From contig QKXI01000001.1 in the NCBI GenBank assembly GCA_003367665.1, positions 124,001 through 188,000 on the forward strand: 64,000 nucleotides of DNA, read 5' to 3'. A program made the position numbers and the translations under genes. This document shows, piece by piece, positions 51,188 to 63,780 of the stretch. This DNA is from Leifsonia sp. ku-ls. Lineage in GTDB: Bacteria > Actinomycetota > Actinomycetes > Actinomycetales > Microbacteriaceae. Below the pieces are notes generated by a model. The model searched no databases. It worked only from the letters and a program-made list of their open reading frames with translations, and had not been told where the DNA came from. The stretch's first letter is position 1; each line of letters opens with the position of its first letter.

Positions 51188-52123
51188 TCAGCTCGACGCG
51201 GCGAGGCGGGCGAGCCTCCGGCGCGCCGCCAGCTCCGCCTGCGTCCGCGGACCGAGCAGCACGCGCGCGCCGCGGAGCACCGCCGCGGTCGTCGCGTGCA
51301 GGGGCACGGCCCGCTCCAGCCGGGTGGGCGGCAGCCCGAGCATCGCGCGGTGCCGCGGGTCGAGCGTCGACACGGCGGCCCGGAACAGCACCCGGTACGA
51401 CGGACGCAGCATGCGGGGCAGCGGCGCACGCCGGATGAAGCGCACGATCTCCTCCACCTCCGGGCCGCCGCGCAGTTCGCCCGCCTCGGTGACCGCGTCG
51501 ATCTGGGCGCGGAGCCCGGCCGCGGTGCGGGGCGCATCCGGCACCCCCATGAGCTCGGCCGCCGTCGCCCACTCGGCGACGTAGCCGTCGGCCCCGCCGG
51601 GCAGCGGCCCGCCCCAGCGCAGGTGCGCGGTCAGGAAGGCGTCGGTGAAGGCGAGGTGCACCCACCGGGCGAGCTCCAGGTCGTTCGCCGAGTACGGGCG
51701 CTCGACGCCGTGCCCGTCGACGAACGTCCCCACCACCCGTCGGTGCAGCGCCTGCACCATCTCCGAGCCGGCGATCGCCTGGCCGCGGCTGCCGAACGTG
51801 ACGGTGTGGATCCACTGGATCGTCCCGGCGAGCCGGCCGAGCGGGTCCTCGCGGTAGCGGGAGAAGTCGCGTACGCCCGCCAGGGCGCCCGGGTGCAACG
51901 CCTGCAGCAGCAGCGCACGGACGCCGGCGACCAGGGTCGGCATCCCGCCGTGCACCGCCCAGGCCGCGCTGCCCGGCGCGAAGAAGCCCTCGTCCTCGCC
52001 GAACTCGAGCCGCAGCACCCACGCCGGGACCTCGTCCGACCGTCCGGCGAGCGTCTCGATCAGGCGGGAGCGGAGGGGCGCGAGCACGCCGCCTGCGGTC
52101 GCTCCGGCGGTGGCCCCGGTCAT
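51188..52123 (-). CDS. MpaB/DUF2236-family protein
   Basis: A 311-residue helical protein. RDFSRYREDPLGRLAGTIQWIHTVTFGS and LARWVHLAFTDAFLTAH contain the Arg/His pattern of the DUF2236 family, which includes the latex-clearing and mycophenolic acid oxygenase MpaB; these bind haem b or metal. A redox enzyme of unknown substrate is the reasonable reading. Confidence 0.85.
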   Translation of the reverse strand: MTGATAGATAGGVLAPLRSRLIETLAGRSDEVPAWVLRLEFGEDEGFFAPGSAAWAVHGGMPTLVAGVRALLLQALHPGALAGVRDFSRYREDPLGRLAGTIQWIHTVTFGSRGQAIAGSEMVQALHRRVVGTFVDGHGVERPYSANDLELARWVHLAFTDAFLTAHLRWGGPLPGGADGYVAEWATAAELMGVPDAPRTAAGLRAQIDAVTEAGELRGGPEVEEIVRFIRRAPLPRMLRPSYRVLFRAAVSTLDPRHRAMLGLPPTRLERAVPLHATTAAVLRGARVLLGPRTQAELAARRRLARLAASS

Positions 52124-52133
52124 CGTGGGCCGC

Positions 52134-52691
52134 TCATCCTGCGGCCACCTCGACGCCGAGGCCGTCGACCGACCGGGCGTCGGGCAGCTCCGCCAGCAGC
52201 CGCCCCGGCAGGAGGATCTTCGACCGCCGCACCCCGGAGCCGATGATGACGACCTCCTGCTCGCCGACGCGGCCGTCGACCAGCACCGGCCAGCCGGCGG
52301 GCAGCCCGATCGGGGTGATGCCGCCGTACTCCATCCCGGTCAGCTCGATCGCGCGATCCATCGGCAGGAATGACGCCTTGCGCACGTCCAGCAGCCGCTT
52401 GACGGTGTTGTTGACGTCGGCCCGCGTCGTCGAGAGCACGACGCAGGCGGCGATGCGCTCGACGCCCTCACGCTTGCCGCCGACCACGACACAGTTGGCG
52501 AGGTGGGACGCATCCAGCCCGAAGGCGTCGCGCGTCGCGGCCGTGTCGGAGATGTCGGGGTCGATCTCGACCACGCCGACCTGCTCCAGCCAGCCGAGGG
52601 CCTCCAGCGCCGCGCGCGTCGGCGGCGCCAGCAGGTCGGTGCGGGTCGAAGCCGGGGCGGTGGTGAGCCCGCCGAGAGTGAAGACGCCCAT
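52134..52691 (-). CDS. YbaK/EbsC-type aminoacyl-tRNA deacylase
   Basis: A 185-residue protein. HLANCVVVGGKREGVERIAACVVLSTTRADVNNTVKRLLDVRKASFL and MEYGGITPIGLPAGWPVLVD match the YbaK editing fold; GGITPIGLP is the substrate loop that excludes water. It probably hydrolyses mischarged Cys- or Ala-tRNAPro. TAGCGT is 6 nt before the ATG. Confidence 0.88.
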   Translation of the reverse strand: MGVFTLGGLTTAPASTRTDLLAPPTRAALEALGWLEQVGVVEIDPDISDTAATRDAFGLDASHLANCVVVGGKREGVERIAACVVLSTTRADVNNTVKRLLDVRKASFLPMDRAIELTGMEYGGITPIGLPAGWPVLVDGRVGEQEVVIIGSGVRRSKILLPGRLLAELPDARSVDGLGVEVAAG

Positions 52692-52697
52692 GTGCCA

Positions 52698-52703
52698 ACG
52701 CTA
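52698..52703 (-). promoter_or_regulatory. -10 TAGCGT of the YbaK-like gene (leaderless)
   Basis: TAGCGT on the minus strand, 6 nt before the ATG at 52691. Confidence 0.55.
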
Positions 52704-52786
52704 GCGCGCGAGGGGGCGCCGAGGTGCGCCGCATCCCGGGTTCGCAGCCGGCGGACCCGGGATTCGGCGCACATCCTCAGGAGCGG

Positions 52787-54292
52787 CTACTGGCCGGCAC
52801 GCTCCAGCACGAGCTCGCGCACCCGCGCCGCGTCGGCCTGGCCGCGCATGGCCTTCATGACCGCGCCGATCACGGCCCCGGCGGCCTGCACCTTGCCGTC
52901 GCGGATCTTGGCGAGCACGTCCGGCTGGGCGGCCAGCGCCTCGTCGATGGCGGCGATGAGCGCGCCGTCGTCGGACACGACCGCGAGGCCGCGGGCGTCC
53001 ACGACCTCCTGCGGGCGTCCCTCGCCGGCGATGACACCCTCCAGCACCTGGCGGGCCAGGCGGTCGGTCAGCGTGCCGGCCTCGACCAGGGCGGCCAGCT
53101 CGGCGACGTGCTGCGGGCTCACGAGGGTGCCGGCGGGCACGTTCTGCGCGTTGGCGAGGCGGGCGATCTCGCCCGTCCACCACTTGCGCGCGGCGGCGGG
53201 CGACGCGCCGGCGGCGACGGTCGCCTCCACCTCGTCGAGCAGGTCGGCGTTCGCGACGTCCTGGAACTCCAGCGCCGTGAAGCCCCACTCGGCCGTCAAA
53301 CGCTTGCGGCGGGCGGCCGGCTGCTCCGGCAGCGTGCCGCGCAGCTCCTCGACCCACTCGCGGCTCGGCGCGACCGGGACGAGGTCGGGCTCCGGGAAGT
53401 AGCGGTAGTCGTCGGCATCGGACTTCGGCCGGCCGGCGCTCGTGGTCCCGGTGTCTTCGTGCCAGTGGCGGGTCTCCTGCACGATGGTGCCGCCGGCCTC
53501 CAGGATGGCCGCCTGGCGCTGGATCTCGTACCGCACCGCGCGCTCGATCGAGCGAAGCGAGTTCACGTTCTTCGTCTCCGTGCGGGTGCCGAGCTCGGTC
53601 GTGCCGCGACGGCGGAGGGAGACGTTGGCGTCGCAGCGGACGTTGCCCTCCTCCATCCGGGCGTTGGAGACGCCGAGCGCCTTGACGATGTCGCGGATCG
53701 CGCGCACGTAGGTGCGGCCCACCTCGGGCGCGTCGGCCTCGGCGCCCTCGATGATCTTGGTCACGATCTCGACCAGCGGCACCCCGCCGCGGTTGAAGTC
53801 GACGAGCGAGTAGTCCGCGCCCTGGATGCGGCCGGTCGCGCCGCCGACGTGCGTCAGCTTGCCCGCGTCCTCCTCCATGTGCGCGCGCTCGATCTCGATC
53901 GTGATCTCGCGGCCGTTCTCCAGCTCGATCGTGATCGAGCCGTCGTGCGCGATCGGCTCGTCGTACTGCGAGGTCTGGAAGTTCTTCGCCAGGTCGGGGT
54001 AGAAGTAGTTCTTCCGGGCGAACCGGCTCGACTCGGCGATGTCGCAGCCGAGGGCGAGGCCCAGGCGGATGCTCGACTCGATCGCCTTCTCGTTCACCTG
54101 CGGCAGGCCGCCCGGGAGGCCGAGGCAGGTGGGGCAGGTGTTCGTGTTGGCGCCGGAACCGAACTCGTTGGCGCAGCCGCAGAACATCTTGGTCTTGGTG
54201 TTGAGCTCGACGTGCACCTCGAAGCCGAGCACCGGCTCGAACAGCTCGAGCGCCTTGTCGTAGTCCATCAACTCGGTGGTGGCGTTCGCCAT
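52787..54292 (-). CDS. gatB: Asp/Glu-tRNA amidotransferase subunit B
   Basis: A 501-residue kinase/tRNA-binding subunit of GatCAB, normal length. [17 protein letters not shown] and [19 protein letters not shown] carry the zinc cysteines; [15 protein letters not shown] and [14 protein letters not shown] are signature segments; the C-terminal YqeY-like tail binds tRNA. It phosphorylates Glu-tRNAGln or Asp-tRNAAsn before amidation. Its ATG shares one base with the gatA stop (TGATG). Confidence 0.97.
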   Translation of the reverse strand: MANATTELMDYDKALELFEPVLGFEVHVELNTKTKMFCGCANEFGSGANTNTCPTCLGLPGGLPQVNEKAIESSIRLGLALGCDIAESSRFARKNYFYPDLAKNFQTSQYDEPIAHDGSITIELENGREITIEIERAHMEEDAGKLTHVGGATGRIQGADYSLVDFNRGGVPLVEIVTKIIEGAEADAPEVGRTYVRAIRDIVKALGVSNARMEEGNVRCDANVSLRRRGTTELGTRTETKNVNSLRSIERAVRYEIQRQAAILEAGGTIVQETRHWHEDTGTTSAGRPKSDADDYRYFPEPDLVPVAPSREWVEELRGTLPEQPAARRKRLTAEWGFTALEFQDVANADLLDEVEATVAAGASPAAARKWWTGEIARLANAQNVPAGTLVSPQHVAELAALVEAGTLTDRLARQVLEGVIAGEGRPQEVVDARGLAVVSDDGALIAAIDEALAAQPDVLAKIRDGKVQAAGAVIGAVMKAMRGQADAARVRELVLERAGQ

Positions 54293-55839
54293 CAGACGGC
54301 TCCCTCTTCGCTCGCGAACATCTCGGTGGCGCTCAGATCGGGCGCTTTGCTGAGCAGCGTCCCGCCCCAGGTCTGCTCCAGCAGCTGCTCCAGCGCCGCG
54401 CCGTAGGTGTAGAGGCGGGCGTCGGCGCGGGCCGGCGCCATCAGCTGCATGCCGACCGGCAGGCCGTCCTCCGGCGCGAGGCCGATCGGCAGGCCCATGC
54501 CCGGGACACCGGCGAGGTTCGCCGGGATGGTGGTGATGTCGTTGAGGTACATCGCCATCGGGTCGTCGATCTTCTCGCCCAGCTTGAAGGCGGTGGTCGG
54601 CGCGCTCGGGCTGACCAGCACGTCCACCTTCTCGAACGCGGCCTGGAAGTCGCGCTGGATGAGCGTGCGCACCTTCTGCGCGCTGCCGTAGTAGGCGTCG
54701 TAGTAGCCGGCGCTCAGGGCGTAGGTGCCGAGGATGATGCGCCGCTTGACCTCCGGGCCGAAGCCCGCGTCGCGCGTCGCGGACATGACGCGCTCGACCG
54801 TGACCGGCGGCTCGGACGGGTTCACGCGGAGGCCGAAGCGCACCGAGTCGAAGCGGGCCAGGTTGCTCGACGCCTCCGCCGGGAGGATGAGGTAGTACGC
54901 CGCGACGGCGTACCCGAAGCTGGGCGCGCTGACCTCGACGATCTCGGCGCCCGCCGACTCCAGCAGGGCGAGGGACTCGTCGAAGCGCTGCTTGACGCCG
55001 GCCTGGAAGCCGTCACCCGCGATCTCGCGGATGACGCCGACGCGCACGCCCTTCAGCGCGCCCTCCCGGCGTCCGGCCCGCGCGGCGTCGGCCATCGACG
55101 GCCAGGTGTCGGTGAGCGAGGTCGAGTCGAGCGGGTCGTGCCCGGCGATCACGTCGTGCAGGAGACCCGCGTCGAGCACGCTGCGCGACACCGGCCCGAC
55201 CTGGTCGAGCGAGCTGGCGAGCGCGATCGCGCCGTAGCGGCTGACGCCGCCGTAGGTCGGCTTCACGCCGACCGAACCGGTCACCGCGGCGGGCTGGCGG
55301 ATCGAGCCGCCGGTGTCGGAGCCGAGCGCGAGCGGCGCCTCGAACGCCGAGACGGCCGCGGCCGAACCGCCGCCGGAGCCGCCGGGGATGCGCTCCAGGT
55401 CCCACGGGTTGCGGGTCGGGCCGTACGCCGAGTGCTCGGTGGAGGAGCCCATCGCGAACTCGTCCATGTTGGTCTTGCCGAGCGGCACCAGGTCGGCCTC
55501 GCGCAGCTTGCGCACCACCGTCGCGTCGTAGGGCGGGATCCAGCCCTCGAGGATCTTGGAGCCGGAGGTGGACGGCATGTCCTCGGTGGCGAGCACGTCC
55601 TTGATCGCGATCGGCACGCCGGCGAGCGGGCCGAGCGGGTCGCCCGCGGCGCGGCGGCCGTCGATCTCGGCGGCGGTGCGGAGCGCCTTCTCGGCGGCGA
55701 CGTGCAGGAACGCGTGGACGTCGGCGTCGACCGACTCGATGCGGTCGAGGTGGGCGCGCACGGCCTCCTCGGAGGAGACCTCGCGCGCGGCGAGCTTCTC
55801 CGCGAGGTCGGCGGCGGAGAGCCGGGTCAGATCGGTCAT
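54292..55839 (-). CDS. gatA: Asp/Glu-tRNA amidotransferase subunit A
   Basis: A 515-residue amidase. Lys in [21 protein letters not shown] (about 77) and the Gly-Ser-rich signature [16 protein letters not shown] with [14 protein letters not shown] (about 150-182) form the Ser-cisSer-Lys triad that frees ammonia from glutamine for GatB. Second gene of gatCAB, 3 bp after gatC. Confidence 0.97.
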   Translation of the reverse strand: MTDLTRLSAADLAEKLAAREVSSEEAVRAHLDRIESVDADVHAFLHVAAEKALRTAAEIDGRRAAGDPLGPLAGVPIAIKDVLATEDMPSTSGSKILEGWIPPYDATVVRKLREADLVPLGKTNMDEFAMGSSTEHSAYGPTRNPWDLERIPGGSGGGSAAAVSAFEAPLALGSDTGGSIRQPAAVTGSVGVKPTYGGVSRYGAIALASSLDQVGPVSRSVLDAGLLHDVIAGHDPLDSTSLTDTWPSMADAARAGRREGALKGVRVGVIREIAGDGFQAGVKQRFDESLALLESAGAEIVEVSAPSFGYAVAAYYLILPAEASSNLARFDSVRFGLRVNPSEPPVTVERVMSATRDAGFGPEVKRRIILGTYALSAGYYDAYYGSAQKVRTLIQRDFQAAFEKVDVLVSPSAPTTAFKLGEKIDDPMAMYLNDITTIPANLAGVPGMGLPIGLAPEDGLPVGMQLMAPARADARLYTYGAALEQLLEQTWGGTLLSKAPDLSATEMFASEEGAV

Positions 55840-55842
55840 GGC

Positions 55843-56154
55843 CTACTCCTCGTCCAGGATGGTGGCGACCTTGAAGCGGTCGCCCTCGCGCTCGGGGGCG
55901 CCGGAGAGCGCCTGCTCGACCGTCAGCGACGGCCGCACCTCGTCCGTGCGGAACACGTTCGTCAGCGGGAGCGGGTGGCTCGTGGCCGGAACGTCGGGAC
56001 CAGCCACCTCCTGCACCTTCGCGACGGACTCGACGATCTGGCCGAGCTCCTTCGTGAGGCTCTCGAGCTCGTCGGGGCTGAGGTCGATCCTGGCGAGGTT
56101 CGCCAGGTGCGCGACCTGTTCTGCGCTGATCTCGCGTGCGCTGGTTTCAGACAA
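55843..56154 (-). CDS. gatC: Asp/Glu-tRNA amidotransferase subunit C
   Basis: A 103-residue GatC that stabilises GatA on GatB. ISAEQVAHLANLARIDLSPDELESLTKELGQIVESVAKV is the usual helical N-terminus, and the tail FRTDEVRPSLTVEQALSGAPEREGDRFKVATILDEE wraps the partners. TTG start with GGAG 9 nt upstream. First gene of the operon. Confidence 0.96.
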   Translation of the reverse strand: MSETSAREISAEQVAHLANLARIDLSPDELESLTKELGQIVESVAKVQEVAGPDVPATSHPLPLTNVFRTDEVRPSLTVEQALSGAPEREGDRFKVATILDEE

Positions 56155-56216
56155 GGGTGCGTCTCCGTGGGATTCGGTGGTGGTCGGCAGGCTCGCGTGG
56201 CGTCCCGCCGCTATCG

Positions 56217-56222
56217 ATTCTA
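56217..56222 (-). promoter_or_regulatory. Candidate -10 TAGAAT of gatCAB, overlapping a stop codon
   Basis: TAGAAT on the minus strand, 62 bp before the gatC start. TAG is the stop codon of the phospholipase-like gene. Confidence 0.45.
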
Positions 56223-58010
56223 GGGCGAGCCGAACAGGCCGCGCCCCAGCCGGTTCACCGCCTCATATGCCTGCTTGTAGGTGGCGGGCACCGGCGCGCC
56301 CGGCTCGCCGTAACGCGCCATCAGCAGGCCGGCCAGGCCGATGCCGGGCGGGCTGAGCGGCCGGTCCTCGTCCTGCGGGGCCGGCGCGTCGGCCTCCGGG
56401 TTCGGCGGGAGGTACTGCGGGTGGGTGTCCGGCCAGGTGCCCGGCTGGCGCGGGGTCGTGCGGTTGATCGCGTTGTCAATCGTGCGGGCCCCGCGGTCGC
56501 GTTCGGTGAGGTGCGGGAGGCCGAACTTCCTGCTCAGCGTCGCGACGACCGCGGCGTGGTGCATCTCCTCGTGGATGATCGTGTTGCGCGCCGTGTAGGC
56601 CGAGATCGCGATCGCCGGGACACGCACGCCGAGCCGGTCGAACCCGAAGCCGTTCTCGCCGGGGCCGCGGTCGTCCGGAGGAGTGGCCGGGCCGGGCGGC
56701 ACGTGGTCGTACGTCCCGCCGTGCTCGTCGAAGGTGACGAGCAGCATCGTGTTGAGCGCGTTCGACCCTTTCGCGCTGCGCGCCGAGCGGATCGCGGAGT
56801 ACACCCGGTGCAGCAGCAGCTCGCCGGCCCTGACGTCCGAGATGGCTCCGCCGACGACGATGTCGCCAGCGATGTCCTCCTCTGTCATCGGGCCGCCCGG
56901 CGGGTGCATGTCGTTGTGGTCGTAGAGCAGCCGCGGCTCGACGAAGGCGTAGTCCGGCAGGGTGCCCTCGGCGACGTCCGCATAGAACTGCGTCATCGTC
57001 CGGAAATGCGTCTTCCAGTACGGCTGCAGCGCCGGGGCGTGGATGAAGCCCGTCAGCGAGATCAGCTGCCGGTCGTCGAAGTAGACCCGCCAGCTGCGTC
57101 CGGCCTCCTCCAGCCGGTTGAAGATCGTCGGAGCGTCGTTCTTCGGGTCGAACCACTTCTTCAGCCCCTCGACCCCGCCGTTGTCGACGTAGCCGTGCGA
57201 GGTGGAGGCGTGGAAGAAGGAGCGGTTGCAGAAGGTCTGGGAGGGCACCGCGCAGTGCCAGTGGTCATAGACCGCGAACTGCCGGGCGAGGGTGGAGAAG
57301 ACCGGCAGCATGTCGGGCGAGAAGCCGCCCATGACGCGACGGTACTGGTCGACCGTCGGCTCCTGCCCGGTGTCCTTGCGGAGCACGCCGACGTAGTCGC
57401 GCACGAACCCGCGCATGGTGGGCCTGGCTCCGGGCGGCGGCGCGTTGTACGGTGGCTGCATCTCGCGCACGCGGGCGTCCGCGTTGGAGGGCGGGTCGAC
57501 CACCTCGTACAGCTGGGTGTTGACGTGCGGATAGACCTCGCCGGGGTCGGGCGACGGCTGCCGCATGACGAAGTCGGTGGTGCCCTCGTAGACGTGCGCC
57601 GGGATGTCGGGGCCGCCCGCCGGGTCCGGGTTGCGATGGTCGCCGAACGCCAGCCCCTCGAACGTCTCGCCCGCGGGGAGGGTGTCCGCGTCGTAGAGGC
57701 GGCCCAGAAGGTTGTCGAACGAGCGGTTCTCGTACATCAGCACGACGAGGTGGTCGAACCCGGGACCGCCCGCACGCGGCGGCAGCGGAGGGTACTCCTC
57801 GCCCGACTCGTCGGCCGTCGGGGCGGTGCGGCCGGCCGCCACCCCGAAGGCGGCTCCGGCGGCCGCGCCCGCTCCTCCGCCCACGACGGCTCCGGCGGCG
57901 ACCAGGCCGGCGCCCTTCAGGAAGGAGCGCCTGCTCGCGTCACGGCGCTCCCGCGCGTCGGGCGGCTCGGCGGAGCTCGGCTCGGCGGGGTGGTCGTCGT
58001 CCGATCGCAT
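56220..58010 (-). CDS. Tat-exported phospholipase C/acid phosphatase-family phosphoesterase
   Basis: A 596-residue enzyme. SRRSFLKGAGLVAAGAVVGGG (about 27-47) is a twin-arginine signal. HLVVLMYENRSFDNLLG holds the metal and nucleophile region, then AVPSQTFCNRSFFHASTSHG, LVTFDEHGGTYDHVPPGP and SAYTARNTIIHEEMHHAA, all typical of the PLC/AcpA phosphoesterase family. It is folded before export and probably acts on phospholipids or phosphate esters outside the cell. The ATG at 58010 follows CATAAT by 7 nt. Confidence 0.92.
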   Translation of the reverse strand: MRSDDDHPAEPSSAEPPDARERRDASRRSFLKGAGLVAAGAVVGGGAGAAAGAAFGVAAGRTAPTADESGEEYPPLPPRAGGPGFDHLVVLMYENRSFDNLLGRLYDADTLPAGETFEGLAFGDHRNPDPAGGPDIPAHVYEGTTDFVMRQPSPDPGEVYPHVNTQLYEVVDPPSNADARVREMQPPYNAPPPGARPTMRGFVRDYVGVLRKDTGQEPTVDQYRRVMGGFSPDMLPVFSTLARQFAVYDHWHCAVPSQTFCNRSFFHASTSHGYVDNGGVEGLKKWFDPKNDAPTIFNRLEEAGRSWRVYFDDRQLISLTGFIHAPALQPYWKTHFRTMTQFYADVAEGTLPDYAFVEPRLLYDHNDMHPPGGPMTEEDIAGDIVVGGAISDVRAGELLLHRVYSAIRSARSAKGSNALNTMLLVTFDEHGGTYDHVPPGPATPPDDRGPGENGFGFDRLGVRVPAIAISAYTARNTIIHEEMHHAAVVATLSRKFGLPHLTERDRGARTIDNAINRTTPRQPGTWPDTHPQYLPPNPEADAPAPQDEDRPLSPPGIGLAGLLMARYGEPGAPVPATYKQAYEAVNRLGRGLFGSP

Positions 58011-58017
58011 CCCCACC

Positions 58018-58023
58018 ATTATG
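58018..58023 (-). promoter_or_regulatory. -10 CATAAT of the phospholipase-like gene (leaderless)
   Basis: CATAAT on the minus strand, 7 nt before the ATG at 58010. Confidence 0.5.
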
Positions 58024-58056
58024 GGCGCACCCCCCGACAGCGCTCCGTGACCGTGT

Positions 58057-59481
58057 TCAGTGGGCGGACGCGTTCTTCACCTCGACGCCGGAGGAGGCGT
58101 CGGGGGCGAGCACCAGGTCGCCGCGGTCGATGCCGATCATCGCCAGGTTGCGCATGCACTCGGTGCCCGCGGTGAAGTACGCGTTGTGTCCGGACGACCC
58201 GGCCAGCGTGGCGTGCGTGAGCGGGTCGACCGCCCCGCCGACGCCCATCGGCGTCGCGCCGTAGCCCGGCGACCCGGGGTCGCTGCCGAAGAACGCGCTG
58301 TTGACGATCGGGTCCATCGGCGCCTCGCCGACGAACACGTTGCCGTGCGCCACCGCCAGATCCGCGACCGACTGGGCGGCGCTGCCGGGCGACCCCATCA
58401 GGGCGAGGGCGTCGACGGTGACCGTGTGACGTTCGAGCGCCATGAGGGCGGCGGTGGACCCATACGAGTGGGCGAAGACGCTGAGGAATGGCTGGTCGGC
58501 GCTGCGGATGGCCCGGATGCCCTGCAGCGTGCGCTCCAGGCTGTCGGCGCCCTGCGTGGCCAGCGTGGTGCCGCCGATGTTCGTCAGCACCGGCGTCTGG
58601 TAGCCGATCCAGGCCACCACCGCGACGCCCGGCGCGCCGCCGCTGCCGCGCGGCCCGAGGATGCGCCGGAGGAAGCCGGTCTGCAGGTCGTACTGCTCCT
58701 GCGCGACCTTCGCCCAGTCCTGGATCTGCTCGCCCACGGACATGTACATGCCCGGCACCAGCACGCTCACGTAGCGCGCGGTGCTGAGGTCGCCGACCAC
58801 GATCGCGGCCTTCGCATCCGTCGACGGGTCGAGGCCGACCAGGGTGCGCGTGACGCCGTCGCGCTTCGACAGCGCCTTCTGGACGTTCTCGAGCGTCTCG
58901 AGCTGCCGCAGCAGCCCGACCCGCTCCGCGCGCCCGTGCTCGGAACGCAGCCGCGTGCTGACGTGCGAGATGGTCTGCTTCAGATCGAGGGCGTTCGCCC
59001 GACCGCGGACCGCGTACGGCACGCCCTCGAGGTTGCCGATCACGTGCGGGGCGGCCTGCACGAGCACCTTCTGCTTCGCCGGGTCGATCAGCTTCCAGAG
59101 GCGGCTCACGTCCGCCGCCGCCGGCGTCTCGACAAGCAGGGACTCCAGCTTCGCCCGGTTCGCGTCGAGGAAGGACGGCAGCGCGGAGGCGTCGAGCCCG
59201 GCGACCGCGCCCAGCAGCGAGGCGGCCGCGCCGCGGCCGTTCGGCGCGGACGGCAGGTCGGAGACACCGGCGGAGATCGGGTCGCCGGCGGTGGATCCGG
59301 CGGTCACGGCGGAGACGGCGGCGACCGGCTGCGGCAGGTCGGCGGGCAGCACAGAGGCCCCGGTCAGTCCGGAGACGACCGAGGTCACAGTGAGAACAGC
59401 TGCAAAGCCGACCAGCACTCCGTCCGGGTCCCTCCGAGAGCGAGCGAGCTTAGCCCTTGCGTGTGCGCCCGGGGAGCGCAC
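58057..59481 (-). CDS. Exported alpha/beta hydrolase (DUF1023)
   Basis: A 474-residue protein. One hydrophobic segment (about 23-45) acts as signal or anchor. The C-terminal hydrolase has SVFAHSYGSTAALMAL with the nucleophile Ser in AHSYGS (about 347) and the late His in GSSGHNAYF. DUF1023 proteins are actinobacterial secreted hydrolases of unknown substrate. The GTG follows TAGAGT by 6 nt. Confidence 0.88.
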   Translation of the reverse strand: MRSPGAHARAKLARSRRDPDGVLVGFAAVLTVTSVVSGLTGASVLPADLPQPVAAVSAVTAGSTAGDPISAGVSDLPSAPNGRGAAASLLGAVAGLDASALPSFLDANRAKLESLLVETPAAADVSRLWKLIDPAKQKVLVQAAPHVIGNLEGVPYAVRGRANALDLKQTISHVSTRLRSEHGRAERVGLLRQLETLENVQKALSKRDGVTRTLVGLDPSTDAKAAIVVGDLSTARYVSVLVPGMYMSVGEQIQDWAKVAQEQYDLQTGFLRRILGPRGSGGAPGVAVVAWIGYQTPVLTNIGGTTLATQGADSLERTLQGIRAIRSADQPFLSVFAHSYGSTAALMALERHTVTVDALALMGSPGSAAQSVADLAVAHGNVFVGEAPMDPIVNSAFFGSDPGSPGYGATPMGVGGAVDPLTHATLAGSSGHNAYFTAGTECMRNLAMIGIDRGDLVLAPDASSGVEVKNASAH

Positions 59482-59487
59482 GCCTCG

Positions 59488-59493
59488 ACTCTA
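59488..59493 (-). promoter_or_regulatory. -10 TAGAGT of the DUF1023 gene (leaderless)
   Basis: TAGAGT on the minus strand, 6 nt before the GTG at 59481. Confidence 0.55.
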
Positions 59494-59527
59494 CCCGTGA
59501 ACGGGTGGCGGACGGCAAGCCGTTCTA

Positions 59528-59542
59528 CCCCCGATTCGGGGG
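59528..59542. terminator. Palindrome CCCCCGA/TCGGGGG after ligA
   Basis: A perfect 7-bp dyad, 50 bp downstream of the ligA stop; a second terminator or a chance GC palindrome. Confidence 0.35.
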
Positions 59543-59582
59543 GAGAATTCGAATCCTGTCGGCGACTTGGGGGACCGAAATC

Positions 59583-61859
<2,277 letters not shown>

Positions 61860-61862
<3 letters not shown>

Positions 61863-62552
61863 TTCGGCACCCCCGACGTCGGAGGCGGCGCCCGCCGCGG
61901 TCCGCGGGCGTCGGTCTCGCCGCAGCGGATCGTGCAGCGGCCGGCGGCTCAGCACCGCCGCGACGAGGAAGCACGCGGCGCCCAGCAGTGTCCCGAGGTT
62001 CGCCCAGAGCAGGCTCAGCGGGTCGCCGGTCGACGGGATGGTGTACGCGCCGATCGCGGACAGCCCGAACAGCACCGACCCGACCAGGTTGAGTCCGGTG
62101 CCGTGCCAGGTGCGCGCGCTCGGATCCCACAGCCGTTCCCGGTCGACGGTCGCGGCGACGGCGAGGGCGCTGGAGACCAGGAAGCAGATCGACCCGAACG
62201 CGTCGGGCCGCCAGCCGTTCCCGACCCGCGCCGCGCTGTTGGCGGAGACGATGAGCGCCTCGGTGGTGCTCACGTTGAAGAACAGCGTCCCGACGAACTG
62301 CACCGCCGCCGCCCACCAGTCGTACCGGTCGGGCGCGTTGCTCTCCCGGCGCGGCGGCCGGCGACCGCTGAGGGCGAGCTGGATGAACGCCGCGGCGGTG
62401 AAGAACAGTGCGCCGACGAAGAACGTGAGGTTGGCGGCGACGTCGCCGACCGCGTCCTGATAGGCGGGAACGGCGCCGACCAGGAAGAACAGCGAGCCGA
62501 TCGCGAAGCCCCAGGCCTCGCGCCGCAGGCGAGTCGACCGCTGTGCCGTCAT
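61860..62552 (-). CDS. YrhK-like membrane protein
   Basis: A 230-residue protein with six predicted helices. LRREAWGFAIGSLFFLVGAVPAY and LTFFVGALFFTAAAFIQLAL form one YrhK-like unit and GSICFLVSSALAV with LNLVGSVLFGLSAIGAY a second. Function unknown. TAGGCT is 6 nt before the ATG. Confidence 0.75.
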
Positions 62553-62558
62553 GGCGGG

Positions 62559-62564
62559 AGCCTA
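62559..62564 (-). promoter_or_regulatory. -10 TAGGCT of the YrhK-like gene (leaderless)
   Basis: TAGGCT on the minus strand, 6 nt before the ATG at 62552. Confidence 0.55.
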
Positions 62565-62612
62565 GGACGCGGCCGGCCCCTCCGGGAAGCCTGTGGTGTC
62601 GGGCGCTCGTGC

Positions 62613-63713
62613 TCAGACGGGGACGGCGGAGACCGTCCGGTCGATCGTCGTCTGCCCCAGCACGCGCGTCCCGACGTACACCACGGCGGTCTGGCCGGGC
62701 GCGACGCCGTTGAGCGGCACGTCGGGCCGGATGACGAGCTCGCCGTCCGTGACCGACGCCACCGCGGGCACCGGGTCGGCGTGCGCCCGGATCTGCACCT
62801 CGCACGCGAACGGGGTCGCCGGGTCGACGGGCGGAAGACCGGCCCAGGTGAACCGCGATCCGGCGATCTCGGCGATGTCGAGCGCCTCGCGCGGGCCGAC
62901 CACGACCTGGTTCTCCTTCGGCCGCACCTCCAGCACGAACCGCGGGCGGCCGTCCGGCGACGGGAATCCGACGTTCAGGCCCTTGCGCTGGCCGACGGTG
63001 TACGCGTGCGCGCCCCCGTGGGTGCCGAGGCGGTTGCCCTCGCGGTCGACGATGTCGCCGGTCGCCGTGCCGACGCGCTCCGCCAGCCAGCCGCGGGTGT
63101 CGCCGTCGGGGATGAAGCAGATGTCGTGCGAGTCCGGCTTGTTCGCGACGGCCAGGCCGCGGGCGGCGGCCTCCGCGCGCACCTCGGCCTTCGAGGGCGT
63201 CGCGCCGAGCGGGAACATGGCGTGCGCGAGCTGCTCCGCGGTGAGCACGCCGAGCACGTAGGACTGGTCCTTCGCCCAGGCGCTCGCGCGGTGCAGCTCG
63301 CGGTTGCCGTGCTCGTCCGTCACGATGGCCGCGTAGTGGCCGGTGCAGACCGCGTCGAAGCCGAGGTCGAGCGCCTTCTCCAGCAGGGCGGCGAACTTGA
63401 TGCGCTCGTTGCAGCGCATACACGGGTTCGGCGTGCGGCCGGCGGAGTACTCGGCGATGAAGTCGTCGACCACGTCGAGCTTGAACCGCTCGGAGAAGTC
63501 CCACACGTAGTACGGGATGCCGATGATGTTGGCCGCGCGCTGCGCATCCATCGAGTCCTCGATCGTGCAGCACCCGCGGCTGCCGGTGCGCAGCGTGCCC
63601 GGCATGCGCGACAGCGCCAGATGGACGCCGACCACGTCGTGCCCCGCCTCGACGGCGCGCGCCGCCGCCACCGCGGAGTCCACCCCGCCGCTCATCGCCG
63701 CCAGAACCTTCAC
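62613..63713 (-). CDS. mnmA: tRNA-uridine 2-thiolase
   Basis: A 366-residue MnmA/Trm[21 protein letters not shown] (PP-loop), [12 protein letters not shown] (first catalytic Cys) and [15 protein letters not shown] (second Cys, persulphide acceptor) are clear. It thiolates U34 of Lys, Glu and Gln tRNAs. The GTG at 63713 gives the standard [10 protein letters not shown] start and lies 7 nt after TAGGAT; an ATG three codons upstream overlaps that hexamer. Confidence 0.95.
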   Translation of the reverse strand: MKVLAAMSGGVDSAVAAARAVEAGHDVVGVHLALSRMPGTLRTGSRGCCTIEDSMDAQRAANIIGIPYYVWDFSERFKLDVVDDFIAEYSAGRTPNPCMRCNERIKFAALLEKALDLGFDAVCTGHYAAIVTDEHGNRELHRASAWAKDQSYVLGVLTAEQLAHAMFPLGATPSKAEVRAEAAARGLAVANKPDSHDICFIPDGDTRGWLAERVGTATGDIVDREGNRLGTHGGAHAYTVGQRKGLNVGFPSPDGRPRFVLEVRPKENQVVVGPREALDIAEIAGSRFTWAGLPPVDPATPFACEVQIRAHADPVPAVASVTDGELVIRPDVPLNGVAPGQTAVVYVGTRVLGQTTIDRTVSAVPV

Positions 63714-63720
63714 CCGCCCC

Positions 63721-63726
63721 ATCCTA
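63721..63726 (-). promoter_or_regulatory. -10 TAGGAT of mnmA (leaderless)
   Basis: TAGGAT on the minus strand, 7 nt before the GTG at 63713. The palindrome array begins 55 bp upstream. Confidence 0.55.
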
Positions 63727-63780
63727 CCGCCGCCCCCTGGTACCCGCCCCTCGTCCGCTCCCCTCCCCGAGCCCGCCCAC